Shown piece by piece: positions 18,630-23,741 of a stretch of 32,865 nt of DNA. Numbering within the stretch: position 1 is the first letter of the stretch; every line of letters starts with the position of its first letter. Source of the stretch: Bacteroidia bacterium (GTDB taxonomy: Bacteria; Bacteroidota; Bacteroidia; Flavobacteriales; Flavobacteriaceae); assembly GCA_030430615.1 (NCBI GenBank), contig JAUIKV010000005.1:1-32865 (forward strand). The letters run 5' to 3'. Below the pieces are notes generated by a model. That model was given only the letters and a program-made list of their open reading frames with translations, was not told where the DNA came from and did no database searches. The position numbers and the translations under genes were made by a program.

Positions 18630-18941
18630 ATGAGTATCAAAAAACAATTTTTAAAAAGTAAGCCTGTATGCAAAGTCACTTTCTCATTAAATGCTGAAGA
18701 GGTGGCAAATGCAGAAAAAGTACAGTTGGTGGGTGATTTTAACGAATGGAACGTGAATGAGGCTATCGATTTAAAGAAATTCAAAAACGGTACATTCAAA
18801 ACAACACTGGACCTGGACACTGAAAAAGAATATCAATTCAAGTATTTGATTGATAGCGAAAGATGGGAGAATGACGGAGAAGCAGACAAATACGTCAATA
18901 ATGGCGTAAGTGCTGAAGACAACTTTGTCGTCACCCTTTAA
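18630..18941 (+). CDS. Stand-alone CBM48 / isoamylase early-set domain protein
   Basis: A 103-residue protein made only of an immunoglobulin-like early-set domain, as found in AMPK glycogen-binding subunits and at the N-terminus of glycogen branching and debranching enzymes. The signature QLVGDFNEWN is at about residues 34-43, and the paired region YQFKYLIDSERWENDGEADKY is at about 71-91, followed by the common end SAEDNFVVTL. No catalytic domain is present. Proteins of this form are widespread in Bacteroidota and presumably bind alpha-glucan or regulate glycogen enzymes; this is inference. Two consecutive terminators follow. Confidence 0.85.
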   Translation: MSIKKQFLKSKPVCKVTFSLNAEEVANAEKVQLVGDFNEWNVNEAIDLKKFKNGTFKTTLDLDTEKEYQFKYLIDSERWENDGEADKYVNNGVSAEDNFVVTL

Positions 18942-19000
18942 GAAACTTCATTTTTTTACCCTTTTTTACAAGCAAAACCCCTTTGCTTAATATTTGCGAG

Positions 19001-19037
19001 AGCGCAGTCGACGAACTTTCTGAGATTGCGCTTTTTT
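19001..19037 (+). terminator. Intrinsic terminator of the CBM48 gene
   Basis: A 9-bp stem, AGCGCAGTC (19001-19009) pairing with GATTGCGCT (19024-19032) with one G-U pair, has a 14-nt loop and is followed by a T tract (19032-19037). It lies 60 bp after the CBM48 stop. Confidence 0.8.
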
Positions 19038-19044
19038 ATTGCAT

Positions 19045-19077
19045 AAAAAAAGCTGTTTCAATTTGAAACAGCTTTTT
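19045..19077. terminator. Strong bidirectional terminator hairpin
   Basis: AAAAAGCTGTTTCAA (19047-19061) is the perfect reverse complement of 19063-19077. The GC-containing stem is flanked by A and T tracts on both sides, giving T5 in the plus direction and T7 in the minus direction. It serves the leftward 78-codon gene with its structured 3' end and backs up the CBM48 terminator. Confidence 0.85.
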
Positions 19078-19082
19078 ATCTT

Positions 19083-19198
19083 AAGACATATCCTCTATCA
19101 GAACCCTTCGGCTTCCTTCTTCGCAGGGTAGTGTTTCATCTTTTCCCCCTCATTGAACAATTCCCTGCTCTGCACTTCCGAAAACAGGATATGTCTTT
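19083..19198 (-). ncRNA. Candidate structured RNA element (nested stems) at the 3' end of the 78-codon gene
   Basis: Three nested complementary pairs fold this 116-nt stretch. The outer stem is AAGACATATCCT (19083-19094) with 19186-19197, 12 bp perfect. The middle stem is TTCGG (19107-19111) with CCGAA (19178-19182), and on the minus-strand RNA it extends by two G-U pairs. The inner stem is GCAGGG (19123-19128) with CCCTGC (19163-19168). The wobble extension works only for the leftward transcript, where a terminator follows within 10 nt. It could be a 3' UTR structure, a processed small RNA or a regulatory element. An overlapping short frame is noted in the findings. Confidence 0.45.
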
Positions 19199-19433
19199 AA
19201 TTTGTGATGATCCTTTCTATCAGCTGATTTTCTTCTTCATTGAGCTCGCACCCTTTTAACGAAACCAATAACCTGGACAGGCGATCCCTGTCCTGCAAGG
19301 GCACTTCTTCGACTTCATGGTCTATCTGATTCAACAGCTCCATCACCTTTTTTACCGCAACCAAGTTCTTCTGCTCCCGGCAGACCCGTTCTCTTGCTTC
19401 CTCTTCGATTGCGATCAGTATCTCCTTGATCAT
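19197..19433 (-). CDS. Small uncharacterised helical protein (78 aa)
   Basis: Seventy-eight residues from the ATG at 19433 (a GTG one codon upstream is also possible). The sequence is highly charged and looks almost wholly alpha-helical: IKEILIAIEEEARERVCREQ, then VKKVMELLNQIDHEVEEVP, then DRLSRLLVSLKGCELNEEEN. I recognise no family. A TAATTTTG element (19448-19455, minus) lies 14 bp upstream, and a palindrome lies 22 bp beyond that. The frame stays open for 32 more codons after the TAA stop, with coding-like composition. The gene diverges from the XRE-type regulator gene. Confidence 0.6.
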   Translation of the reverse strand: MIKEILIAIEEEARERVCREQKNLVAVKKVMELLNQIDHEVEEVPLQDRDRLSRLLVSLKGCELNEEENQLIERIITN

Positions 19434-19447
19434 CACTTAATTTTATA

Positions 19448-19455
19448 CAAAATTA
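19448..19455 (-). promoter_or_regulatory. Putative -7 element (TAATTTTG) of the 78-codon gene
   Basis: An exact TAnnTTTG match, ending 14 bp before the ATG at 19433. There is no TTTG-type -33 element; instead the palindrome box CATGTCGT begins exactly 22 bp upstream, as at the second copy (20648-20685). That suggests a regulator-dependent promoter. Confidence 0.55.
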
Positions 19456-19475
19456 CGCGTAACAATCGGTTGGGC

Positions 19476-19492
19476 ATACGACATGAAATGTC
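19476..19492. promoter_or_regulatory. Palindromic operator candidate, copy 1
   Basis: It reads ATACGACATGAAATGTC, containing the inverted repeat GACAT-GAA-ATGTC (19480-19492). It lies in the divergent region between the 78-codon gene and the XRE regulator gene (ATG 19573). Copy 2 lies exactly 1200 bp away on the other side of the regulator gene and matches at 15 of 17 positions. Binding by the adjacent helix-turn-helix protein is inference. Confidence 0.55.
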
Positions 19493-19572
19493 ATGTGGTC
19501 ATAAAAAAGTTTCAACGCCTATTTTTCTTAAATTTACAGATAGGCCCTGAACTGCGAAAATACGTGGCAAAC

Positions 19573-20442
19573 ATGATAAAATACAATGACATCGGGGAGC
19601 TTTTGATTGACTTCAGGAGAATCAACAGCATGTCTCAATCAGACTTTGCAGATGCTCTGGATGTAGACATCCGCACCATTCAGAGATGGGAAAACGGAGC
19701 AACCCTGATCAAGCCTGAAAAGGAGGAGGACATTGTGATGCTTACATTGCTTCCTTATCAACTGATCAGGAACCTCAACGCGAGCATTCCCATTCCGACC
19801 TTTTACGATTTCAGTCTGCGAAAATACGCCCTCAACGAACTCGACGACGAGTTGCCTGAAGCTTCCTGGTTCAAGTCTAACCTGGAAAAAGCGACAAAGC
19901 GAATTCGCACCCTGGATCACGAGTCCGACATTGATTATTTGGAGCGCTACATGCAGTTTCATAAAAAAATCAATCGGAATCTGAGCGCCGTGATCAAGGA
20001 AGCCTCAAGGATTTTGCCTGAGATGAACCTGATAATTACCGATGATTCGGGTTACTACTCAGGTCATTCTTTGATTTTTCCGATCAAAGAAAGTGCCTAC
20101 ATGCGCCTTCGTTCTCGCGAAATGGATGAGAGCCAACTCAAAGTTGATGACCTGATGCGTCCTGACCAGGCAAAACGACCGATATACTACGGATTCGATA
20201 TCACTGCTGACTGCAATGACAATATCTTTTATATAACAGGACAATTGCTCCGTGTGATCCGGGAGAAATCCGATAAGGACTACCTGTATTGCGCGATCCC
20301 GTTTCGTTCGGACAATTTTGAACTGAACAAAGAGATAGGGCTGAATATCATCTGGGAAGGTGAGAAAGGTGTCAATCAATACGGACTGGAAGTGGCGCCG
20401 CGATTTCAGGAAGGCAACTTTCGGGACTTTCTAAAAAAATAG
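19573..20442 (+). CDS. XRE-type helix-turn-helix protein with unassigned C-terminal domain
   Basis: A 289-residue protein from the ATG at 19573. Residues 7-60 form a Cro/C1-type helix-turn-helix (FRRINSMSQSDFADALDVD, then IRTIQRWENGATLIKPEKE). A helical linker (about 95-145, HESDIDYLERYMQFHKKINR) leads into a mixed alpha/beta C-terminal domain of about 140 residues that contains SGYYSGHSLIFPIKESAYMRL and LYCAIPFRSDN. That part faintly recalls a GNAT fold without an acetyl-CoA loop, but I would not assign it. An ATG-less extension to 19483 is possible but would run through the operator. It is flanked on both sides by the paired palindromes, as expected for a local regulator. Confidence 0.75.
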   Translation: MIKYNDIGELLIDFRRINSMSQSDFADALDVDIRTIQRWENGATLIKPEKEEDIVMLTLLPYQLIRNLNASIPIPTFYDFSLRKYALNELDDELPEASWFKSNLEKATKRIRTLDHESDIDYLERYMQFHKKINRNLSAVIKEASRILPEMNLIITDDSGYYSGHSLIFPIKESAYMRLRSREMDESQLKVDDLMRPDQAKRPIYYGFDITADCNDNIFYITGQLLRVIREKSDKDYLYCAIPFRSDNFELNKEIGLNIIWEGEKGVNQYGLEVAPRFQEGNFRDFLKK

Positions 20443-20647
20443 TCCCAACCTTATGAAAATCCTTCGCACTTAACGTATACTAGTAAATCCTAATATCCCC
20501 CTTGATTTACTAATGAACAGGAAATCCATGTCGGTTGGGACGTTCCTCAATTGATCTAATCTAATTCGGTGTCTAACCTTTTTATCTTGGCAAATAAATA
20601 CAAGATGTCTCAATTTCGGACTATAATTACTAACTCCTAATCCGGTA

Positions 20648-20655
20648 CAAAAATA
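20648..20655 (-). promoter_or_regulatory. Second leftward -7 element (TATTTTTG), paired with palindrome copy 2
   Basis: An exact TAnnTTTG match on the minus strand. The box CATGTCGT of palindrome copy 2 ends exactly 22 bp upstream, the same spacing as at 19448-19485. It would start a leftward transcript near 20640, running toward and antisense to the 3' end of the XRE gene. Confidence 0.45.
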
Positions 20656-20675
20656 AAACCCATACACGGACAGAA

Positions 20676-20692
20676 ATACGACATGTGATGTC
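20676..20692. promoter_or_regulatory. Palindromic operator candidate, copy 2
   Basis: It reads ATACGACATGTGATGTC with the inverted repeat GACAT-GTG-ATGTC (20680-20692). It differs from copy 1 only in the two bases at the centre of the dyad, and lies in the same orientation 1200 bp away. Confidence 0.55.
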
Positions 20693-20753
20693 CGGAATCC
20701 CGATTTGTGAAAACTCTAACATTTACACGAGAGTGGCCTCGGCACTCTGCATA

Positions 20754-20783
20754 AAAAAAACCCTATAGAATTAGGGTTTTTTT
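20754..20783. terminator. Bidirectional terminator of the micropeptide transcript
   Basis: AAAAAAACCCTA (20754-20765) pairs perfectly with 20772-20783 around a 6-nt loop. T tracts are available in both directions. It lies 84 bp downstream of the second micro-ORF on the minus strand, and is also the first strong terminator after the XRE gene on the plus strand. Confidence 0.8.
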
Positions 20784-20866
20784 GGAGGATCCGAAGACCC
20801 CTATATATAGAGAAATTAAGTTTCTGTTTTCAGACGGTTTGGTTGTGTTGCCCTTTGTTCTCTAGA

Positions 20867-20935
20867 CTAATAGGAGTAGGTTCTATAATCTGACCACTGG
20901 ATTCGTTTGCTGCGTTTAAAGGTTGTCGTTCTCAT
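20867..20935 (-). CDS. Micropeptide 2 (22 aa), paralogue of micropeptide 1
   Basis: Twenty-two codons from the ATG at 20935 to the TAG at 20867-20869. The peptide begins MRTTTFKR, has the core SKRIQWS at residues 9-15 and ends DYRTYSY. It carries six Lys/Arg and one acidic residue and is rich in Tyr. Against micropeptide 1, the codon differences are mostly synonymous (ACG/ACT, TAT/TAC) or conservative (K/R, D/E, T/S), which supports translation. In-frame stops precede the ATG closely. No family is recognised. Roles to consider are a leader peptide, a signal or a cationic effector. Confidence 0.6.
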   Translation of the reverse strand: MRTTTFKRSKRIQWSDYRTYSY

Positions 20936-21050
20936 AATGTTGGTTTTTTAAGTTTTCGGGGGTTAAAAGTTTTTTCTGTAGGTAACCGGGTACGGTTATT
21001 AAGCTCTTACTGCATAATGTCTGTACTCTGACCACTGGATTCGTTTGCTG
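20889..21050. repeat. 24-bp identical direct repeat within the two micro-ORFs
   Basis: Positions 20889-20912 and 21027-21050 are identical over 24 bp and lie 138 bp apart. The repeat encodes the shared core from Ser9 to Ser15 plus the first base of the next codon. Flanking sequence is related but diverged, as expected after duplication of a short gene. The spacer contains a 5-bp dyad (TAACC at 20983, GGTTA at 20994) directly after the first ORF's stop. Confidence 0.85.
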
Positions 21051-21073
21051 TGTCTAAATGCTGAAGTTCTCAT
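20999..21073 (-). CDS. Micropeptide 1 (24 aa), paralogue of micropeptide 2
   Basis: Twenty-four codons from the ATG at 21073 to the TAA at 20999-21001. The peptide begins MRTSAFRH, shares the core SKRIQWS at residues 9-15 and ends EYRHYAVRA. It is strongly basic. It lies upstream of micropeptide 2 on the same strand with a 63-bp gap, and both precede the terminator at 20754-20783. The A-rich sequence in front of the ATG is typical of Bacteroidota initiation sites. I know no homologue. Confidence 0.6.
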   Translation of the reverse strand: MRTSAFRHSKRIQWSEYRHYAVRA

Positions 21074-21331
21074 GATTTGTATTTTTATTGGTTAATGCTT
21101 TAAGACGTTATTTTTAATTTGATTTACACTTATAAGACGACTCATTTGAAGTATTTGTTACAGTACTATGTATTACAAAGTACTATTTTAACAAATATTT
21201 AATAATATCCTATATGTAAGTCACTGAAAAACAGCAACATAAATAAAAATAAAAAATCTGAAGTTTTTGAATTTTAACAAAAATATCGAATATTCATGTC
21301 GTGATTCTGGGTCAGAAATACGAAAATCGGC
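21074..21331. other. Very AT-rich leader/promoter region of the micropeptide pair
   Basis: No gene is seen. The region holds a hyphenated dyad: TATTTGTTA (21152-21160) with TAACAAATA (21189-21197), and inside it AGTACT at 21162-21167 and 21179-21184. A minus-strand TATTTTTG (21285-21278) matches TAnnTTTG exactly and would give a leader of about 200 nt containing the dyad. A half-site CATGTCGT (21295-21302) lies just upstream of it. Confidence 0.45.
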
Positions 21332-22660
21332 CTAATCGAGTTCCTTGTCAAGACTCAAAATGGTTTGTAAAAGCACATTTGCACCGTTGGCCATGTCTGG
21401 CGCTGAAGTAAATTCATTGGGCGAATGGCTGATTCCTCCTTTGCTCGGTACGAAAATCATACCTGTGGGGGCAATTAGAGCCATGTCCTGGGCGTCATGT
21501 CCTGCTCCGCTTTGCATGCGTTTTGTCGAAAGGCCCAGTTTGCGTGCATTTTTTTCTATCATGTCGCGCATGTGTGGATCTGTCAATGCCGGTTTCCCTG
21601 TGGCGTCCGTAGCGCTAAAGGAGAATTTCACCCCGTGTCGACCAGCTATTTCATCGGCTCGCTTGCGCATATCCTCGTACATTGACAGGATCTTTTCAGA
21701 GGACAGATCACGGATCTCAAGACTCATCTTGACTTTTCCGGGAATCACATTGGGAGCGCCTGGTTCGGCACTGATCATTCCGACGGTACCTACCTGGTGA
21801 CCTTCAAAGGAACGAGTCACCTCATTCACAGCAATAACAAATTCCGAGGCCGCCAACAGGGCATCCTGCCTCATGTTCATCGGTGTGGTTCCCGCGTGGT
21901 TGGCAAACCCCTGAACTTCGATATCCCACCAGTTAATGCCAACGATTCCTTCGACCACTCCAATCTGAAGGTTCTCCTGCTCCAGGATTCCGCCTTGTTC
22001 TATGTGCAATTCGAGAAAGGCAGCCAATTCACCCTTCTTGCGAATCACCTGGTCCAGCTTTTGGGAATCACCTCCCAATCGATCTATACCTTCTGCCATG
22101 GTATAGCCGGTGCTGTTTTTCACCTTAAGCGCTTCCTCCCCAAGCTCTCCCGCCAGGGCTCTGCTGCCCATTACGCCACCCTCTTCATTGGAAAATATGA
22201 TGAGCTCCAGGGGATGATCGGTTTGCCAACCTATTTCTTGCAGCAGGGTCATTATCTCAATTCCGGCCATGGAGCCCACACAACCGTCATAGTTTCCTCC
22301 GTCTGGCACCATATCTATATGAGAGCCAAAGGCAATGGTCTTCAAATTGGGCTTCTTTCCTTTTCGTTTTCCAATGATGTTTCCTGCATAGTCGATGCTC
22401 ACCTCGAGCCCGGCACCTTTCATAAGCCCCATCACATATTCCCGGCCAGCCAGGTCAGCATCACTAAAGGCTACCCTTGAAGTCATGCCTGATTCGTCTT
22501 TTTCGAATTCAGCCAGCTTGAAAATGGATTTTTCCAGTCTGTCCTGATTCACGCGCTGCGTCGCAAGCTTTTTTTGACCGTGCACCTGAAACTGAAAAGA
22601 AAGACCTAGGATAGTGATGAACAAGAATACCGTGCTAAGGGAAGAAGGAATGGATTTCAT
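21332..22660 (-). CDS. Exported M20-family N-carbamoyl/allantoate-type amidohydrolase
   Basis: A 442-residue protein with an N-terminal signal peptide (about residues 1-28, ending QVHGQ). Family motifs: GSHIDMVPDGGNYDGCVG (metal Asp and His), FSNEEGGVMGSRALAGEL, ELHIEQGGILEQ, the dimerisation motif GFANHAGTTPMNMRQDAL, and SGAGHDAQDMA near the C-terminus with the last metal histidine in GGISHSPNE. These match the HyuC/AllC/UAAH group, which hydrolyses N-carbamoyl-amino acids, allantoate or ureidoglycolate. Export is unusual for purine-degrading members and suggests use of extracellular amides. The exact substrate is open. Confidence 0.88.
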   Translation of the reverse strand: MKSIPSSLSTVFLFITILGLSFQFQVHGQKKLATQRVNQDRLEKSIFKLAEFEKDESGMTSRVAFSDADLAGREYVMGLMKGAGLEVSIDYAGNIIGKRKGKKPNLKTIAFGSHIDMVPDGGNYDGCVGSMAGIEIMTLLQEIGWQTDHPLELIIFSNEEGGVMGSRALAGELGEEALKVKNSTGYTMAEGIDRLGGDSQKLDQVIRKKGELAAFLELHIEQGGILEQENLQIGVVEGIVGINWWDIEVQGFANHAGTTPMNMRQDALLAASEFVIAVNEVTRSFEGHQVGTVGMISAEPGAPNVIPGKVKMSLEIRDLSSEKILSMYEDMRKRADEIAGRHGVKFSFSATDATGKPALTDPHMRDMIEKNARKLGLSTKRMQSGAGHDAQDMALIAPTGMIFVPSKGGISHSPNEFTSAPDMANGANVLLQTILSLDKELD

Positions 22661-22720
22661 GGCAGTAGTTGAAGTTTGAATGATTTGTTCGACTGCACAA
22701 GATAATAAAATCTTAAAAGC

Positions 22721-22764
22721 AAGAAACCCTTAAGGATGTCATCACTCATCCTAAAGGGTTTCTT
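22721..22764 (-). terminator. Terminator-like hairpin after the bestrophin-like gene
   Basis: An 18-bp arm at 22721-22738 pairs with 22747-22764 with a single mismatch and an 8-nt loop. On the minus strand it is followed by the T-rich sequence GCTTTTAAG. It lies between the 245-residue membrane protein gene and the carbamoylase-type gene. Confidence 0.65.
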
Positions 22765-22878
22765 GATCCTATCAAAATTAATAACTGAGACAAATTTAAA
22801 GGCTGATCTTATGCTTAACCATGATTTTTGTCAGGTTGCCAGTAAAAATTCAGAATTTATGAGAAAAGAAGATGTGGG

Positions 22879-23616
22879 TTAACGATCGATCCTGAAATTG
22901 TCGAGTTTGATGTCGTCCATTCCCTCATCGTCGAAGGGATATTCGAGTTGATTCTGAATGTTGTACAGCGATATCAGTATGAATTGACTCACCAAAACTA
23001 TGAAATAGGTGATCCAGGGTCCTTTGTCGGGTCCCACGCGGTGGATGATAGTTGGTGCATAGATAAGAGGAAAAATATAGATAAAGATCAGGCAATAGGC
23101 CTTCAGGCTGATAGGTGTGCGATGTGTGTTGATGGCATGAACGTTTTCAATCGTCTCGTGGAGATCCTTCATGATACGAAACAATCGCTCTTTGGACTTT
23201 GAGGATATCTTGTCTTCTTTTGAGTTCACGTACTCGTAAAGGTCATGCATTCGGGCGTCGATATCCGTAGTGTCCTTCTCATTGCTTTGGAGATGGATCA
23301 TCAATGTGTTGCTCAGGTTTATCATCAGCCTCTCAGCCTCTACCTGATCTTCTTCGCTCAGCTTTTCATTTGACATCAGGAAATAAGAGAAAGTCTTGAG
23401 AGTGCTTCTGAATTCACTGAGATGCTCAAGAGCTTTTTCACGCCTCCTGAAGGAGCCTCGAATTGTGAATACCAAAGGAAAGATGATCGCTATGCTGATC
23501 AGGGTGAGGTCCATATCGAATTCGATATTGTACCTAAAAGCCAGGAAAGGCACGATGATGGCTATGATCATGGCGATCCAGGTTCGGTGATTTATGATGA
23601 CCAGGTATTGTTTCAC
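22879..23616 (-). CDS. Bestrophin-like four-helix membrane protein
   Basis: A 245-residue protein with two N-terminal transmembrane helices (about 13-28 and 36-52), a charged helical middle (55-165), and two C-terminal helices (about 171-187 and 198-215). The end, YNIQNQLEYPFDDEGMDDIKL, resembles the bestrophin NPF-x-DD-ND-x-x-L signature seen in the bestrophin gene at 7374-8435 (ENPFEGSANDVPI). Topology and this motif suggest a distant, shorter relative of RFP-TM channels. Function is unknown and the link is inference from one motif. It starts at the ATG at 23616. Confidence 0.7.
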   Translation of the reverse strand: MKQYLVIINHRTWIAMIIAIIVPFLAFRYNIEFDMDLTLISIAIIFPLVFTIRGSFRRREKALEHLSEFRSTLKTFSYFLMSNEKLSEEDQVEAERLMINLSNTLMIHLQSNEKDTTDIDARMHDLYEYVNSKEDKISSKSKERLFRIMKDLHETIENVHAINTHRTPISLKAYCLIFIYIFPLIYAPTIIHRVGPDKGPWITYFIVLVSQFILISLYNIQNQLEYPFDDEGMDDIKLDNFRIDR

Positions 23617-23675
23617 GTTTAGCTTTTGGATATTGCCTAGTTAAATGTAAGCAAATTCAACAAAATAGAACAAAA

Positions 23676-23699
23676 AAAGACCGCTTTTCAGCGGCCTTT
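23676..23699 (-). terminator. Terminator of the YceI gene
   Basis: On the minus strand AAAGGCCGCT pairs with AGCGGTCTTT around a 4-nt loop (23676-23699) and is followed by a T7 tract. It lies 42 bp after the YceI stop. Confidence 0.8.
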
Positions 23700-23741
23700 C
23701 CATTCTTCATTTGAATTGGGGGATTACAATGAAATGGGGGA

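Larger units (their letters stand above)
20443..20753. other. Gene-poor region right of the XRE gene
   Basis: This stretch has no convincing gene. It contains a 9-bp perfect inverted repeat, TAGTAAATC (20481-20489) with GATTTACTA (20504-20512), separated by 14 nt and lacking a T tract. It also holds the leftward promoter/operator pair at 20648-20692 and a small dyad AGAGTG-N7-CACTCT (20731-20749). A minus frame from 20667 (GTG) to 20470 could encode 65 residues; its start lies upstream of the predicted transcription start, so at most its 19-codon 3' part (ATG near 20529) would be translated. Confidence 0.5.

Noticed and set aside
19083-19197. The 12-bp inverted repeat as a further GACAT/ATGTC operator
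   Set aside because: The half-sites are 104 bp apart and the arms extend to 12 perfect base pairs with further nested stems, which fits an RNA fold better.
20470-20667. A 65-codon minus-strand ORF starting with GTG
   Set aside because: Its 5' part covers the TATTTTTG promoter element, and its composition is not protein-like. Only the last 19 codons remain conceivable, so it is not listed as a gene.
20700-20760. tRNA, tmRNA, RNase P or SRP RNA in the gene-poor zone
   Set aside because: No T-loop, CCA end, or conserved RNase P or SRP core sequence was found by eye on either strand.
20889-21050. 24-bp direct repeats as attachment sites or transposon ends
   Set aside because: They lie inside two in-frame related ORFs, enclose only 114 bp without any recombinase gene, and the similarity extends beyond the repeat at the protein level.
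20867-21073. Micropeptides as ribosomal protein bTHX or bL36
   Set aside because: Short and basic, but the sequences show none of the GKGD-RTRRG (THX) or Cys-rich (L36) signatures.
21295-21302. Third copy of the palindromic operator
   Set aside because: Only the half-site CATGTCGT is present and its orientation relative to the nearby TATTTTTG differs from the two full copies, so it is mentioned but not counted as an operator.
22721-22764. Long palindrome as a MITE or REP element
   Set aside because: Occurs once in the window, lacks target duplications and sits where a terminator is expected.
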